Assembly (NCBI GenBank): GCA_045646965.1
Contig: JAZRLR010000004.1
Coordinates: 1 to 64,000 of the forward strand
Reading direction: 5' to 3'
Source: HGM04593 sp045646965
GTDB taxonomy: Bacteria; Bacteroidota; Bacteroidia; Bacteroidales; Bacteroidaceae
Length of the DNA: 64,000 bases
Shown here: piece by piece, positions 25,404-34,207 of the stretch
How positions within the stretch are numbered: position 1 is the stretch's first letter
Layout: the number at the start of each line of letters is the position of its first letter
The notes under the pieces: model-generated
Databases searched by the model: none
What the model saw: only the letters and a program-made list of their open reading frames with translations
What the model was told of the DNA's origin: nothing
Translations under genes and position numbers: made by a program

Positions 25404-26846
25404 TCAGCAAGATTTTTCAAGAGTGAAATCGAGCTGCAACCCACCCCCTATTCTGTTCGATGCAGTAATCGTTCCGCCGTGGAACAGTACGGCGTGCTTC
25501 ACAATGGAGAGACCGAGTCCCGTCCCCCCCATACGGCGAGAGCGTCCTTTATCGACGCGATAAAAACGTTCAAAAAGACGTGGAATCTGCTTCTCTTCAA
25601 CGCCACACCCATCGTCAGCGAAACGTATCTTGCAATATCGGGCATTGTTTTCAAGCAATGAAATATAGATATTCTTTCCTCCCGAATAGGCAATGGCATT
25701 TTCAGTGAGATTACGAAATATGGAACCAATCAACGACAGATTACCATCGACAACCACCTCTTCAGCGAAATCAGTGTGTAGCATAAAACGCTCATCTTCG
25801 GGCATTATTTCCAGCTCCACGGCAATTTCATTCACTATATTATTCACATTTACAGGCTCCTTGCCAATGAACAGGCTGCCGTCCTCCATACGGGTTATGA
25901 GAGAAACATCGTTCAACAGCCTACGCAGCCGCTCATTATTTGTGTAGCACCTCTCTAAAAGTTCCTGCCGTTTCTCCTCACTTAAATTTATTCCCGAAAG
26001 CAATGTTTCGAGACACACCTGAATCGAAGCTACCGGAGTCTTGAGTTCGTGATTTATATTGTTTGTAAGTTGTCGTTTAATGCGTATCTTTTCCTGTTCT
26101 TCTCGCATTGCAGCCTCGTGAGCATAATCTCTATCCTTTATAGTCTGCTGCCATAGAGCATAGAGTTGCACTATATGGTTTGATATAGAACCCAACTCAT
26201 CGTTGGGAAACGGCCCATCTTCATCAAAAGACTCACCTTTTTCAGCTTTTGCGGCAAAGCGATTAAGCCTCTCTATATTCTTTCCCAATCTTCTGGTCGC
26301 AAAATATGCAAGAATACTCATTGTGAGACTCACAAGAATCATCACACCCAAGAAGTTCCAATCGGCACGCAAGAGTTCGCGCAATGTCGAGGAGTACGGT
26401 ATAGCAGTGCGCACAACGGTTCTGTTGCCACGCGTTGCAGAGTAAAAATATTCGCGTCCGTCGCTGGCCGATTGTCGGCCGATGTGAAAAGCAGCGCCTT
26501 TTTCCAGAGCGCGTGCAATCTCGGGACGAGAGCGATGGTTATCGAGCGAATCAAGAGGGAGCATATTGTCATACACAACATCTCCGGCGAGGGTTATTAT
26601 AGAAATGCGCAACTCATCAAAAGGGCGTTCGTGTGTTGCGATATACTCCTCATATTGCAGTCCATCCTCTACAATATTTAATAAATGCTTGTTATACAAC
26701 TGCAACTGCGCATTCAAGAAATTTAATTTATACTGCTTCTCACGCAGATACTGAAAACAGACAAAACACAATATTATAGTCCACGAGAATGCAAGCAGCA
26801 TAAAAAACAGCCGCCTGTGATACGACAGTTTAATCGCGAAAGCCAT
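25404..26846 (-). CDS. Sensor histidine kinase, probably PhoR-type
   Basis: A 480-residue membrane sensor. TM1 at about 10-30 (FFMLLAFSWTIILCFVCF), an extracytoplasmic region of about 130 residues, TM2 at about 165-190 (FLGVMILVSLTMSILAYFAT), a HAMP-like linker, then HisKA with NNINHELKTPVASIQ (phospho-accepting His) and HATPase with NLTENAIAYS (N box), FADDGCGV (G1), FERFYRVDKGR (F box) and GGTGLGLSIVK (G2). I start at ATG 26846 (MAFAIKLSYH); a TTG two codons upstream is the alternative. It overlaps the response regulator by 17 bp. Its position next to the Na/Pi transporter and porin-pst operon suggests a phosphate-sensing role, which is inference. Confidence 0.88.
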   Translation of the reverse strand: MAFAIKLSYHRRLFFMLLAFSWTIILCFVCFQYLREKQYKLNFLNAQLQLYNKHLLNIVEDGLQYEEYIATHERPFDELRISIITLAGDVVYDNMLPLDSLDNHRSRPEIARALEKGAAFHIGRQSASDGREYFYSATRGNRTVVRTAIPYSSTLRELLRADWNFLGVMILVSLTMSILAYFATRRLGKNIERLNRFAAKAEKGESFDEDGPFPNDELGSISNHIVQLYALWQQTIKDRDYAHEAAMREEQEKIRIKRQLTNNINHELKTPVASIQVCLETLLSGINLSEEKRQELLERCYTNNERLRRLLNDVSLITRMEDGSLFIGKEPVNVNNIVNEIAVELEIMPEDERFMLHTDFAEEVVVDGNLSLIGSIFRNLTENAIAYSGGKNIYISLLENNARYCKIRFADDGCGVEEKQIPRLFERFYRVDKGRSRRMGGTGLGLSIVKHAVLFHGGTITASNRIGGGLQLDFTLEKSC

Positions 26847-27537
26847 AGCCAAAACCTGAACGAGTTACTATATATGCTCCGTAATGTCCAATTTTGGAGC
26901 GCAAACGGGTTATATTCACATCTATTGTGCGGTCGAGCACAACCACCTCATCGCTCCACACACGATTCAAAATCTGCTCACGAGAGCATATCTTTCCGCG
27001 ATGCGAAATAAGATAAGCAAGTAACTCAAACTCCTTTCTTGCAAGTTTCACCTCCACTCCATCTATCGTGCAAGTTTTAAACTCCATATTGAGTCTTAAC
27101 CCCTCAACTTGCAGAATATTCTCTTTTTCAGCACTTGTAACCTGGGAAACATTACCCTTATGCCCGCCCGCTCGACGCAAAACACTCTTTACACGAGCTA
27201 TCACGTTACGCACAGTGTAGGGCTTGGTAATATAATCATCAGCACCAATATTAAGCCCCATAACCATATCATCTTCTGTATCGCGCGCAGTACAGAATAT
27301 AATAGGGATTCCGGCTGTTGTCACATCTGCTTTGAGCATCTTGGCCATCTTTATACCACTTATCTCCCCCATCATAATATCGAGAAGGATGAGTGAATAT
27401 ACTTTCAGGTCGAGTGTCAAAGCCTGCTCGGCACTAAATGCAATATCTACATCGTAGCCCTCATTCTCGAGATTAAGTTTCAAGACCTCGCACAAAGTCT
27501 CTTCGTCGTCTACAATTAATATACGTTCTGTTGCCAT
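26830..27537 (-). CDS. OmpR/PhoB-family response regulator
   Basis: A 235-residue two-domain regulator. The receiver has ILIVDDEETLCEVL (acidic pocket), LILLDIMMGEISG (phosphorylated Asp), PIIFCTARDTEDD (Thr) and DDYITKPYTVRNVIARV (Lys). The C-terminal winged helix (about 135-235) has LARKEFELLAYLISHRGKICSREQIL and RTIDVNITRLRSKIG, as in OmpR/PhoB. It is first in the operon with the histidine kinase. Given its divergent placement beside two phosphate-uptake promoters that share an 11-bp-period direct repeat, it is the natural candidate to bind those repeats; winged-helix PhoB binds 11-bp direct repeats in E. coli. Confidence 0.9.
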   Translation of the reverse strand: MATERILIVDDEETLCEVLKLNLENEGYDVDIAFSAEQALTLDLKVYSLILLDIMMGEISGIKMAKMLKADVTTAGIPIIFCTARDTEDDMVMGLNIGADDYITKPYTVRNVIARVKSVLRRAGGHKGNVSQVTSAEKENILQVEGLRLNMEFKTCTIDGVEVKLARKEFELLAYLISHRGKICSREQILNRVWSDEVVVLDRTIDVNITRLRSKIGHYGAYIVTRSGFGYGFRD

Positions 27538-27559
27538 ATACCTTTATATTATCTGCGTG

Positions 27560-27567
27560 CAAAATTA
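27560..27567 (-). promoter_or_regulatory. -7 element for the response regulator/kinase operon
   Basis: TAATTTTG on the minus strand, an exact match, predicting a leader of about 17 nt. Confidence 0.5.
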
Positions 27568-27615
27568 TAGAGAATATTCGGTTTTACGATTGGGCTAAAA
27601 AAGATTTAATGAAAA

Positions 27616-27644
27616 TGTAATATTTCTTGTAATATTTATGAAAC
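27616..27644 (+). promoter_or_regulatory. Candidate Pho box upstream of the Na/Pi transporter
   Basis: Three related 6-mers, TGTAAT (27616), TGTAAT (27628) and TGAAAC (27639), are spaced 12 and 11 bp. The last two with their spacer read TGTAATATTTATGAAAC and differ from the element at 29531 in only two bases. The array ends 10 bp before the -7 element. Confidence 0.6.
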
Positions 27645-27654
27645 AATTTTGCAA

Positions 27655-27662
27655 TTTCTTTG
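27655..27662 (+). promoter_or_regulatory. -7-like element for the Na/Pi transporter gene
   Basis: TTTCTTTG matches TAnnTTTG except at the second base, and has no good -33. A weak core promoter beside direct repeats fits an activated promoter. Confidence 0.45.
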
Positions 27663-27683
27663 CACTGAATAAATTTTAGCTCT

Positions 27684-29420
27684 ATGGATTTTTTACAAGT
27701 ATTTACATTATTGGGAGCATTGGGAATGTTCCTGTATGGTATGAACTTAATGAGTTCGGGCCTGCAAAAGGCTGCGGGAAACAAATTAAGAAGCTTTCTT
27801 TCGGCAATGACATCGAACCCATTAAAAGGAGTTTTAACAGGTGTGGGAATAACCTCTATAATACAATCCTCGTCGGCCACAACTGTAATGGTGGTGAGTT
27901 TTACTAACGCCGGTCTTCTCACACTCACACAGGCCATTGGAGTTATTATGGGTGCCAATATCGGTACAACCATAACAGCGTGGATGGTTTCCTGGTTTGG
28001 TTTCAAGACCGACATTTCCATCCTTGCCGTGCCTTTGATGCTTTTTGGATTCCTTTTTTCAAATTCAAAAAGAGACAACCGCAAAAACATCGGCGAGCTG
28101 ATAGTTGGTTTCAGCCTTTTGTTCCTGGGCCTTTCATTTATGAAAAATGCAGTGCCCGACCTTCGACAAACTCCCGAAGTCCTGGAATTCGTAACCACCT
28201 GGGCTGCCCACGGTTTCGGTTCCGTGTTACTGTTCCTCGTTTTTGGAACTGTGCTCACACTTGTGCTGCAATCCTCGTCGGCAACAATGGCCATCACACT
28301 CATTATGTTGAGTATGGGATGGATTCCTTTCAATATGGCCTGCGCAATGGTGCTTGGCGAGAACATTGGTACAACCATCACTGCTAACATAGCTGCATCT
28401 GTCGGTAACACACAGGCCAAGCGTGCAGCAATGTCACACACCATCTTCAATGTTTTTGGAGTATTATGGGCACTGGTGCTGTTCAACCCCTTCCTGCGCG
28501 TTGTGGGACATATCACCGAAACACTCTTTGGCCTACCCAACCCCACAGCCGAGGGTTTTGCCGTTACCGAATCTACGTCACCCGAGGGAACTGCAGCCCT
28601 CTATGGCTTGTCAATGCTCCACACCCTGTTCAACACCATAAACACCCTGTTGCTTGTGTGGTTCACAAAATTTATTGCAAAGGTTGTAAGCTGGATTATT
28701 CGTGCTCCCGAAAACCAGGAGAAAGAGATATTCAAGCTCAAATACATTTCGGCAGGCCACCTTGCCACTCCCGAATTATCGGTTGAACAGGCCTTTGACG
28801 AAATAATTCATTTTGCACAGATATCAAAGAACGGAGCAGTTTATGCAAAAGAGGCGATTAACGAACCCGACAACGACAAATTCGAAACCTTGCGTGAAAA
28901 ACTTGTAAAGTACGAAGAAATATCAGACCGTATAGAATATGAAATAGCCTCTTTTCTCAACGGCGTTTCGGCCGAAGAGATTAGCGAAACGACCTCGCTT
29001 AAAGTAAAGGCAATGTACAAAATTGTGGGCGAGCTTGAATCGTTGGGCGATGCGGGCGAGACAATCAGTCGCATATTGTCGAGAAAGAATATACACAAAA
29101 AGAATTTCGACGAACCCACAATAAAGAACCTCAACACAATGGCCGAAGCAGTTATTGCGGCATACGATGTGATGATAGAAAACCTTACAGCAGCTCACAA
29201 AGGCGTGCTTGTAAATATTACAAACGCCTATAATGCAGAAGACCATTTGAACACCTTAAGAAACAATTTCAGAGACACAATGATTGAAGAGATTGAGAAT
29301 GGCGGTAAGAATTATCATACAAGCGTCTATTATATGGACATAATAAACGAATTCGAGCGTATGGGCGATTTTATGATAAATGTATCACAGTATCTTGAAA
29401 GAGCATTTGTAAACAAATAG
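27684..29420 (+). CDS. Na/Pi cotransporter family protein with C-terminal PhoU-like domain
   Basis: An inner-membrane sodium-phosphate symporter of the NptA/PNaS family, 578 residues. Two inverted-repeat halves carry the signature QSSSATTVMVV with GVIMGANIGTTITAW (about 50-95), and again QSSSATMAITL with ENIGTTITANI (about 195-240). Eight or so hydrophobic segments span residues 1-335. The cytoplasmic C-terminal half (about 370-578) is helical and PhoU-like (EISDRIEYEIASFLNG, MYKIVGELESLGDAGETI, EFERMGDFMINVSQYLERA). In other bacteria PhoU links transport to the PhoR kinase; no separate phoU follows pstB here, so this domain might do that job. A candidate Pho box and a strong terminator flank the gene, which is monocistronic. 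Confidence 0.92.
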   Translation: MDFLQVFTLLGALGMFLYGMNLMSSGLQKAAGNKLRSFLSAMTSNPLKGVLTGVGITSIIQSSSATTVMVVSFTNAGLLTLTQAIGVIMGANIGTTITAWMVSWFGFKTDISILAVPLMLFGFLFSNSKRDNRKNIGELIVGFSLLFLGLSFMKNAVPDLRQTPEVLEFVTTWAAHGFGSVLLFLVFGTVLTLVLQSSSATMAITLIMLSMGWIPFNMACAMVLGENIGTTITANIAASVGNTQAKRAAMSHTIFNVFGVLWALVLFNPFLRVVGHITETLFGLPNPTAEGFAVTESTSPEGTAALYGLSMLHTLFNTINTLLLVWFTKFIAKVVSWIIRAPENQEKEIFKLKYISAGHLATPELSVEQAFDEIIHFAQISKNGAVYAKEAINEPDNDKFETLREKLVKYEEISDRIEYEIASFLNGVSAEEISETTSLKVKAMYKIVGELESLGDAGETISRILSRKNIHKKNFDEPTIKNLNTMAEAVIAAYDVMIENLTAAHKGVLVNITNAYNAEDHLNTLRNNFRDTMIEEIENGGKNYHTSVYYMDIINEFERMGDFMINVSQYLERAFVNK

Positions 29421-29452
29421 CCCACTCTACAAACGTAAATGGTTAATATTTT

Positions 29453-29498
29453 GAGAATGAGTCGGTCAGCCTCGCTTGACCGACTCATTCTCTTTTTT
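29453..29498 (+). terminator. Strong rho-independent terminator after the Na/Pi transporter
   Basis: A 16-bp perfect stem GAGAATGAGTCGGTCA/TGACCGACTCATTCTC with an 8-nt loop is followed by TTTTTT. Confidence 0.95.
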
Positions 29499-29530
29499 GT
29501 ATCACTTTATTAATCTTAACATAATCTTTT

Positions 29531-29547
29531 TGAAACATTTATGAAAC
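29531..29547 (+). promoter_or_regulatory. Candidate Pho box upstream of the porin-pstSCAB operon
   Basis: TGAAACATTTATGAAAC is a perfect direct repeat of TGAAAC with 11-bp period. It ends 10 bp before the -7 element, the same spacing as in front of the Na/Pi transporter. A weaker CATAAT sits one period upstream at 29520. Confidence 0.65.
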
Positions 29548-29557
29548 TTTTTACCGA

Positions 29558-29565
29558 TACTTTTG
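29558..29565 (+). promoter_or_regulatory. -7 element for the porin-pst operon
   Basis: TACTTTTG is an exact TAnnTTTG match, predicting a leader of about 20 nt. Confidence 0.55.
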
Positions 29566-29589
29566 CAGTGTCAAACAAATAAAACATTT

Positions 29590-30576
29590 ATGACTATGAA
29601 AACAAAAGTAATTCTGGCAGGTATCATAGCCTGCATCGGTATCACTGCGCAGGCGCAGGATGCAAAAGTTGAGGAGCCTAAAGGCAAAGCAATTGTACAG
29701 GTATTCGGCAATTTCCATTCCGGTTTCGGAACCGAGAACGACGACCGCGGCTTTGAGCTCGAGCGTAGCTATTTGGGCTATGAGTACAAGCTGGGTAATG
29801 GCTTGAGCGTAAAAGGCGTAATGGATATTGGAAAGTCGAAAGAAGTGAGCGACTACCATCGTATTGCATACGCAAAGAATGCGTTGATACAATGGAAGAA
29901 AGGTAATATGACACTTAACGGAGGTCTTATCTCAACCACACAATTCAATTTCCAAGAAAAATTCTGGGGCTATCGTTACATTATGAAATCCTTCCAAGAC
30001 CAATATAAATTTGGCAACAGCGCCGACCTTGGTATTTCTGCTTCATACAAATTTGCCAACTGGCTTTCGGCCGATGCTATCATTGTAAACGGCGAGGGCT
30101 ACAAAAAGATACAGAATGAAAACGGATTGAATTACGGATTGGGCGTAACACTTACCCCTGTCAAAGGTTTTCAGGTTCGTTTGTATGGCGGTTTGAACGA
30201 AGCGACAGAAAAAGGCAAGAAAGACATTTACAATACTGCTGTTTTCGCCGGTTACAAATGCGACAACTTCATCTTTGGAGCCGAATACAACATTATGCAT
30301 AATGCATCGAATAAAGATGGCGCCGACCAATATGGATACTCGCTGTTTGCATCGATGAAAGCCTCAAAGAATGCCGATATTTATGCCCGCTTCGATGAAC
30401 TCAAATCGAAAAACGACTGGAATATTGCAAAAGACGAACAGACTGCAATTATCGGCACGCAGTTCAAGCTGGGAAAATATGTAAAAATTGCTCCTAACTT
30501 CAGAATGACTATGCCTAAAGCCAATGGGGCAAAGAATAAGTACTCGGCATACGTGAGCTGTTACTTTGGTCTTTAA
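29590..30576 (+). CDS. Outer-membrane porin, probably phosphate-starvation induced
   Basis: A 328-residue protein with a cleavable signal (KTKVILAGIIACIGITAQA, then QD) and a beta-barrel composition: alternating strands such as ELERSYLGYEYKLGNGLSV, LGISASYKFANWLSADAII and YGYSLFASMKASKNADIYA, with a C-terminal aromatic strand ending YVSCYFGL. It lies 18 bp upstream of pstS and downstream of the candidate Pho box, so it is probably the outer-membrane entry for phosphate, analogous in role to PhoE or OprP. I see no sequence proof of phosphate selectivity. The start is ATG 29590; ATG 29596 two codons later is equally plausible. Confidence 0.78.
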   Translation: MTMKTKVILAGIIACIGITAQAQDAKVEEPKGKAIVQVFGNFHSGFGTENDDRGFELERSYLGYEYKLGNGLSVKGVMDIGKSKEVSDYHRIAYAKNALIQWKKGNMTLNGGLISTTQFNFQEKFWGYRYIMKSFQDQYKFGNSADLGISASYKFANWLSADAIIVNGEGYKKIQNENGLNYGLGVTLTPVKGFQVRLYGGLNEATEKGKKDIYNTAVFAGYKCDNFIFGAEYNIMHNASNKDGADQYGYSLFASMKASKNADIYARFDELKSKNDWNIAKDEQTAIIGTQFKLGKYVKIAPNFRMTMPKANGAKNKYSAYVSCYFGL

Positions 30577-30594
30577 TAAAACAAACACAATAAT

Positions 30595-31656
30595 ATGAAA
30601 AAGATTTTTTCATCAGTAATGACATTGATACTAGCTATAGTAGCAGTATCTTGTGGTGGTAATGCAACAAGTGAAGGTCGTAAGGCTCAAGAACTTTCTG
30701 GAGCAGGTGCAACATTCCCTCTTCCTTTCTACAATGTGGTGTTCGAAGAGTTTGCACAGGTTAATGGCGATGCCGTAGCATACGGCGGTATCGGTTCAGG
30801 TGGCGGTGTACGTAACCTGCGCGACAAGATTGTGGATTTTGCGGGTAGCGATGCTTTCCTTTCCGAGAAAGAAATGAAAGATATGCCCGAAGTAATTCAC
30901 ATCCCCACCTGTATGGGTGCTGTGGTTCTTGCCTACAATCTTGATGGAGTAAACGAGCTGAAACTTTCCGGCGAAGTTATCGCAGACATCTTTGCAGGTA
31001 ACATCAAGATGTGGAACGATGAGCGTTTGGCTGCACTCAATCCTGGTGTAGAGCTCCCTGCCGAGGCCATCATCCCTGTATTTCGTTCAGACGGCTCGGG
31101 TACAACATTTGTATTCACCGACTATTTGACAAAAGTGTGCCCTATGTGGAAAGATAAATTCGGTGCAGGCAAATCTGTAAACTTTCCTTCTGGACAAGCC
31201 GCAAAGGGTAATCCCGGTGTAGCAGGTGTAGTTAAGCAGACAAAGAACTCAATCGGTTATGTAGGCTCGGAGTATGCCTTTGCACAGAAGATTGCGTACG
31301 CAAAGATTCAGAACCAGCGTGGCGAGATTGTTGAGCCTACAGCTGCAAGTATCTCTGCAGCCGCTTCGGGCGAGATTCCTGCGGACACACGTTGCTCAAT
31401 CACTAATTCTGATGCAGCAGGTGCATATCCTATCTCAACCTTCACTTGGATGATTATCTACAAGGAGCAGAACTACTCTGACCGCTCAAAAGAGCAGGCT
31501 GTGGCAACACTCGACTTGCTGAAGTACATCCTCTCGGACGAGGCACAGAAAATTACTTCGGAGGTACACTACGCACCGCTCCCCGCCAAAGCAAAGGAGT
31601 TGAGTCTCGAAAATTTGAAGACTGTTACATTTGACGGAGTCGCAATACTTCAATAA
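30595..31656 (+). CDS. pstS: Phosphate ABC transporter, periplasmic phosphate-binding lipoprotein
   Basis: Captures phosphate for the PstCAB importer. It is a 353-residue lipoprotein with signal KKIFSSVMTLILAIVAVSC (Cys at about 20). Phosphate-binding loops are clear: LSGAGATFPLPFYNVVFEEF, YGGIGSGGGVRNLRD, FAGSDAFLSEKEM and FRSDGSGTTFVFTDYL. The order pstS-pstC-pstA-pstB with gaps of 9, 3 and -13 bp marks one operon with the upstream porin. In E. coli the Pst complex also signals to PhoR. Confidence 0.96.
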   Translation: MKKIFSSVMTLILAIVAVSCGGNATSEGRKAQELSGAGATFPLPFYNVVFEEFAQVNGDAVAYGGIGSGGGVRNLRDKIVDFAGSDAFLSEKEMKDMPEVIHIPTCMGAVVLAYNLDGVNELKLSGEVIADIFAGNIKMWNDERLAALNPGVELPAEAIIPVFRSDGSGTTFVFTDYLTKVCPMWKDKFGAGKSVNFPSGQAAKGNPGVAGVVKQTKNSIGYVGSEYAFAQKIAYAKIQNQRGEIVEPTAASISAAASGEIPADTRCSITNSDAAGAYPISTFTWMIIYKEQNYSDRSKEQAVATLDLLKYILSDEAQKITSEVHYAPLPAKAKELSLENLKTVTFDGVAILQ

Positions 31657-31665
31657 CAGATTCTT

Positions 31666-32523
31666 ATGAACGATAAAATATATAGAGTAATTTTATTCAT
31701 AGCAGCACTGATTGTGCCGACAGTGTGCGGGGGCGTTATCTACGCCCTCGTCACTGACGCTTATGAGGCATTTGAACACTTTGGGTTCTTCAAATTCCTC
31801 ACATCGTCGGAGTGGAGCTACACCGAGGGTGCCGAGCAGTACGGCGCATTGCCATTCATCACCGGTACGCTGATGACCACACTCCTGGCGCTTATCTTCT
31901 GTATTCCCTTTTCACTACCCGTTGCATTATTTGTGGGCGAGTATTTTAAGGGTACAAAAATAGCAACCGCATTGAGTACCGTAACCGACCTGCTCGCAGG
32001 TATTCCCTCAATCATATATGGTCTGTGGGGTTTCTACACCTTGCGACCTATTATTATGACTCTCAATATATCGCCGCAAGGCTCGGGCGTGCTCACCGCA
32101 TCGCTGGTCTTGGCAATTATGATTATCCCTTATGCCGCATCGCTCAGCGCCGAGTTCATCAAGATGGTGCCTAATGAGCTGAAGGAGGGTGCATACAGCC
32201 TTGGCGCAACACGTGCCGAGGTTATCCGCAAAGTAGTGTTCCCTGTTGCAGGTTCGGGAATATTCTCATCGTATGTATTGGCCATTGGCCGTGCATTGGG
32301 CGAAACAATGACCGTGACTATGCTTATAGGAAATACAAATAACATCCCCAGCTCCATTACCTCCACCGGAAACTCAATGGCATCAATCATAGCCAACCAA
32401 TTCGGCGAGGCTGATGGTCTGCGACTCTCATCACTCATTGCTATCGGTTTGATACTATTCCTAATAACCGCAGCAATCAATATGGTGGGTAAAATAATGA
32501 TTAAACGTGCAAGAATATCTTAA
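31666..32523 (+). CDS. pstC: Phosphate ABC transporter permease PstC
   Basis: One of two membrane subunits of the phosphate importer, 285 residues with about six TM segments beginning VILFIAALIVPTVCGGVIYAL. The permease EAA loop that couples to the ATPase is visible as LKEGAYSLGATRAEVIRKVV, and TDLLAGIPSIIYGLWGF is typical of PstC. It starts 9 bp after pstS and is followed 3 bp later by pstA. Confidence 0.95.
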   Translation: MNDKIYRVILFIAALIVPTVCGGVIYALVTDAYEAFEHFGFFKFLTSSEWSYTEGAEQYGALPFITGTLMTTLLALIFCIPFSLPVALFVGEYFKGTKIATALSTVTDLLAGIPSIIYGLWGFYTLRPIIMTLNISPQGSGVLTASLVLAIMIIPYAASLSAEFIKMVPNELKEGAYSLGATRAEVIRKVVFPVAGSGIFSSYVLAIGRALGETMTVTMLIGNTNNIPSSITSTGNSMASIIANQFGEADGLRLSSLIAIGLILFLITAAINMVGKIMIKRARIS

Positions 32524-32526
32524 TCT

Positions 32527-33393
32527 ATGACTACATTCAAAATAAGAAATCGCTTGGCAAAGGATAAACTGATGCTGTGGAGTGTCTGCATTCTTGCAGC
32601 CCTTACAGCCGTGCCGTTGCTTGCCATTCTGGGAGAAGTATTATTGCGTGGTTACGACCAGCTTTCGTGGTCGTTCTTTACCGAGCCAACACCCACGGCA
32701 TATAAGGCAATGAAAGCTATCGAGGCGGGTGAGCCTATCCCCGGAGGCATTGCAAATGGTATTATCGGTACGATGATTATGCTCGGTATGGCAGTAATTG
32801 TTGCCGTTCCCGTAGGCATCTTGTGCGGTGCATTCCTTGCGGAGAATAGCAAGAATCGCTTCGCCCAGGTAGTTAGTTATTTGACCGACCTTTTGCAAGG
32901 AACACCATCGGTGATTATCGGTATTATCACCTACATTTGGGTGGTAGTACCAATGAAGGGCTATTCGGCTATTGCAGGTAGCGTGGCACTTTGCATTATG
33001 ATGCTTCCGCTTATTATCCGTTCAACCGAGGAGACTCTGAAAATTCTCCCGGCATCGCTTAAAGAGGCAGGTTTGGCATTGGGTGGCAACAAGGCTCGTG
33101 TAATGCTCAAAGTGCAGTTACCAACAGCCTTCGGTGGTATCTTTACGGGTGTTCTGCTTGCAATCTCACGAGTGATTGGCGAGACTGCACCACTAATGTT
33201 TACAGCACTTGGTTGCTCGCTTATCCGATGGTCTATCGACAAGCCAATCTCGGCAGTACCATTGCTTATCTGGGAGTTCTTCAACGACCCCAACCTACAG
33301 GAACTTATTTGGGGTGCATCGCTCTTCCTCTTGTTATTTGTTCTCACCCTTAATTTATTATCAAAATATCTTGCAAAGAAATGGAATCAGTAA
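32527..33393 (+). CDS. pstA: Phosphate ABC transporter permease PstA
   Basis: The second membrane subunit, 288 residues. Features: about six TM segments, TDLLQGTPSVIIGIITYIWV, the coupling loop SLKEAGLALGGNKARVMLKV, and VIGETAPLMFTALG. Its last 13 bp overlap the start of pstB, implying translational coupling between permease and ATPase. Confidence 0.95.
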   Translation: MTTFKIRNRLAKDKLMLWSVCILAALTAVPLLAILGEVLLRGYDQLSWSFFTEPTPTAYKAMKAIEAGEPIPGGIANGIIGTMIMLGMAVIVAVPVGILCGAFLAENSKNRFAQVVSYLTDLLQGTPSVIIGIITYIWVVVPMKGYSAIAGSVALCIMMLPLIIRSTEETLKILPASLKEAGLALGGNKARVMLKVQLPTAFGGIFTGVLLAISRVIGETAPLMFTALGCSLIRWSIDKPISAVPLLIWEFFNDPNLQELIWGASLFLLLFVLTLNLLSKYLAKKWNQ

Positions 33394-34148
33394 AACCTAT
33401 ATTGGAGTTTAAAAAAACTTGTGTATCATATACCAAGCAGACGATGGCGGTAAAGTATGTATCGGCTGCTATCGAGAGAAATACTATCACAGCGATTATG
33501 GGACCTTCGGGTTGTGGTAAATCAACCCTGTTGCGTGCCGTAAACCTTATGCATAATCTATATGATAATATTCGTGTGGATGGTGAAATCCTGCTCAACG
33601 GCGAGAATATCCTCTCTATGGAGCCTATCAATGTGCGTCGCCGTGTGGGTATGGTATTTCAGCGCCCCGCGCCGTTCCCCACAATGAGCATCTATGACAA
33701 TGTGCTCTCGGGCTTCGCCCTTAACGGCATAAAACTTTCAAAGGCCGAAAAGGATGCCACCGTAGAGCGTTCCCTGCGTAGCGTGGCACTTTGGGACGAG
33801 GTGAAGGATGTGCTGAATAAGAAGGGTACATTCCTCTCGGGTGGTCAGCAGCAGCGTTTGTGCATTGCGCGCGCCTTGGCAATGAAACCCGATGTGCTTC
33901 TTATGGACGAGCCCACGTCGGCTCTCGACCCCATTGCGACAAAGCACATCGAAGGGCTTTTGCTTGAGTTACAGAAAGAGGTCACAATCCTTATCGTTAC
34001 CCACAATATGGGACAGGCAAAGCGCATTTCCTCAAAGTCTATGTTTATGTACCTGGGAGAACTTGTCGAGTATGGCGACACCGAAACTACGTTCTCTACC
34101 CCCGCAGACGAGCGCACCAAGGCTTATCTGACCGGTAAAATGGGATAA
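33381..34148 (+). CDS. pstB: Phosphate ABC transporter ATP-binding protein
   Basis: The ATPase of the Pst importer, 255 residues. Walker A GPSGCGKSTLLRA, Q-loop FQRPAPFPTMSIYDN, signature LSGGQQQRLCIARAL, Walker B VLLMDEPTSALDP and H-loop IVTHNMGQA are intact. It begins inside pstA and ends the operon; a palindromic terminator follows 15 bp later. No phoU follows, unlike many pst operons. Confidence 0.96.
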   Translation: MESVKPILEFKKTCVSYTKQTMAVKYVSAAIERNTITAIMGPSGCGKSTLLRAVNLMHNLYDNIRVDGEILLNGENILSMEPINVRRRVGMVFQRPAPFPTMSIYDNVLSGFALNGIKLSKAEKDATVERSLRSVALWDEVKDVLNKKGTFLSGGQQQRLCIARALAMKPDVLLMDEPTSALDPIATKHIEGLLLELQKEVTILIVTHNMGQAKRISSKSMFMYLGELVEYGDTETTFSTPADERTKAYLTGKMG

Positions 34149-34163
34149 AAAATAAAAAACAGT

Positions 34164-34185
34164 GCAAATTCAAATTTGAATTTGC
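34164..34185. terminator. Perfect 22-bp palindrome between pstB and a convergent gene
   Basis: GCAAATTCAAA/TTTGAATTTGC is perfectly self-complementary, midway between two convergent stop codons. It can end both transcripts, though as a DNA palindrome without loop bases it could also be a protein site. Confidence 0.55.
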
Positions 34186-34207
34186 ATTGTTCTGATTATA
34201 CGCCATA

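Noticed and set aside
27584..28546. A 320-codon minus-strand frame
   Set aside because: Antisense to the Na/Pi transporter and covering its promoter region; no domain.
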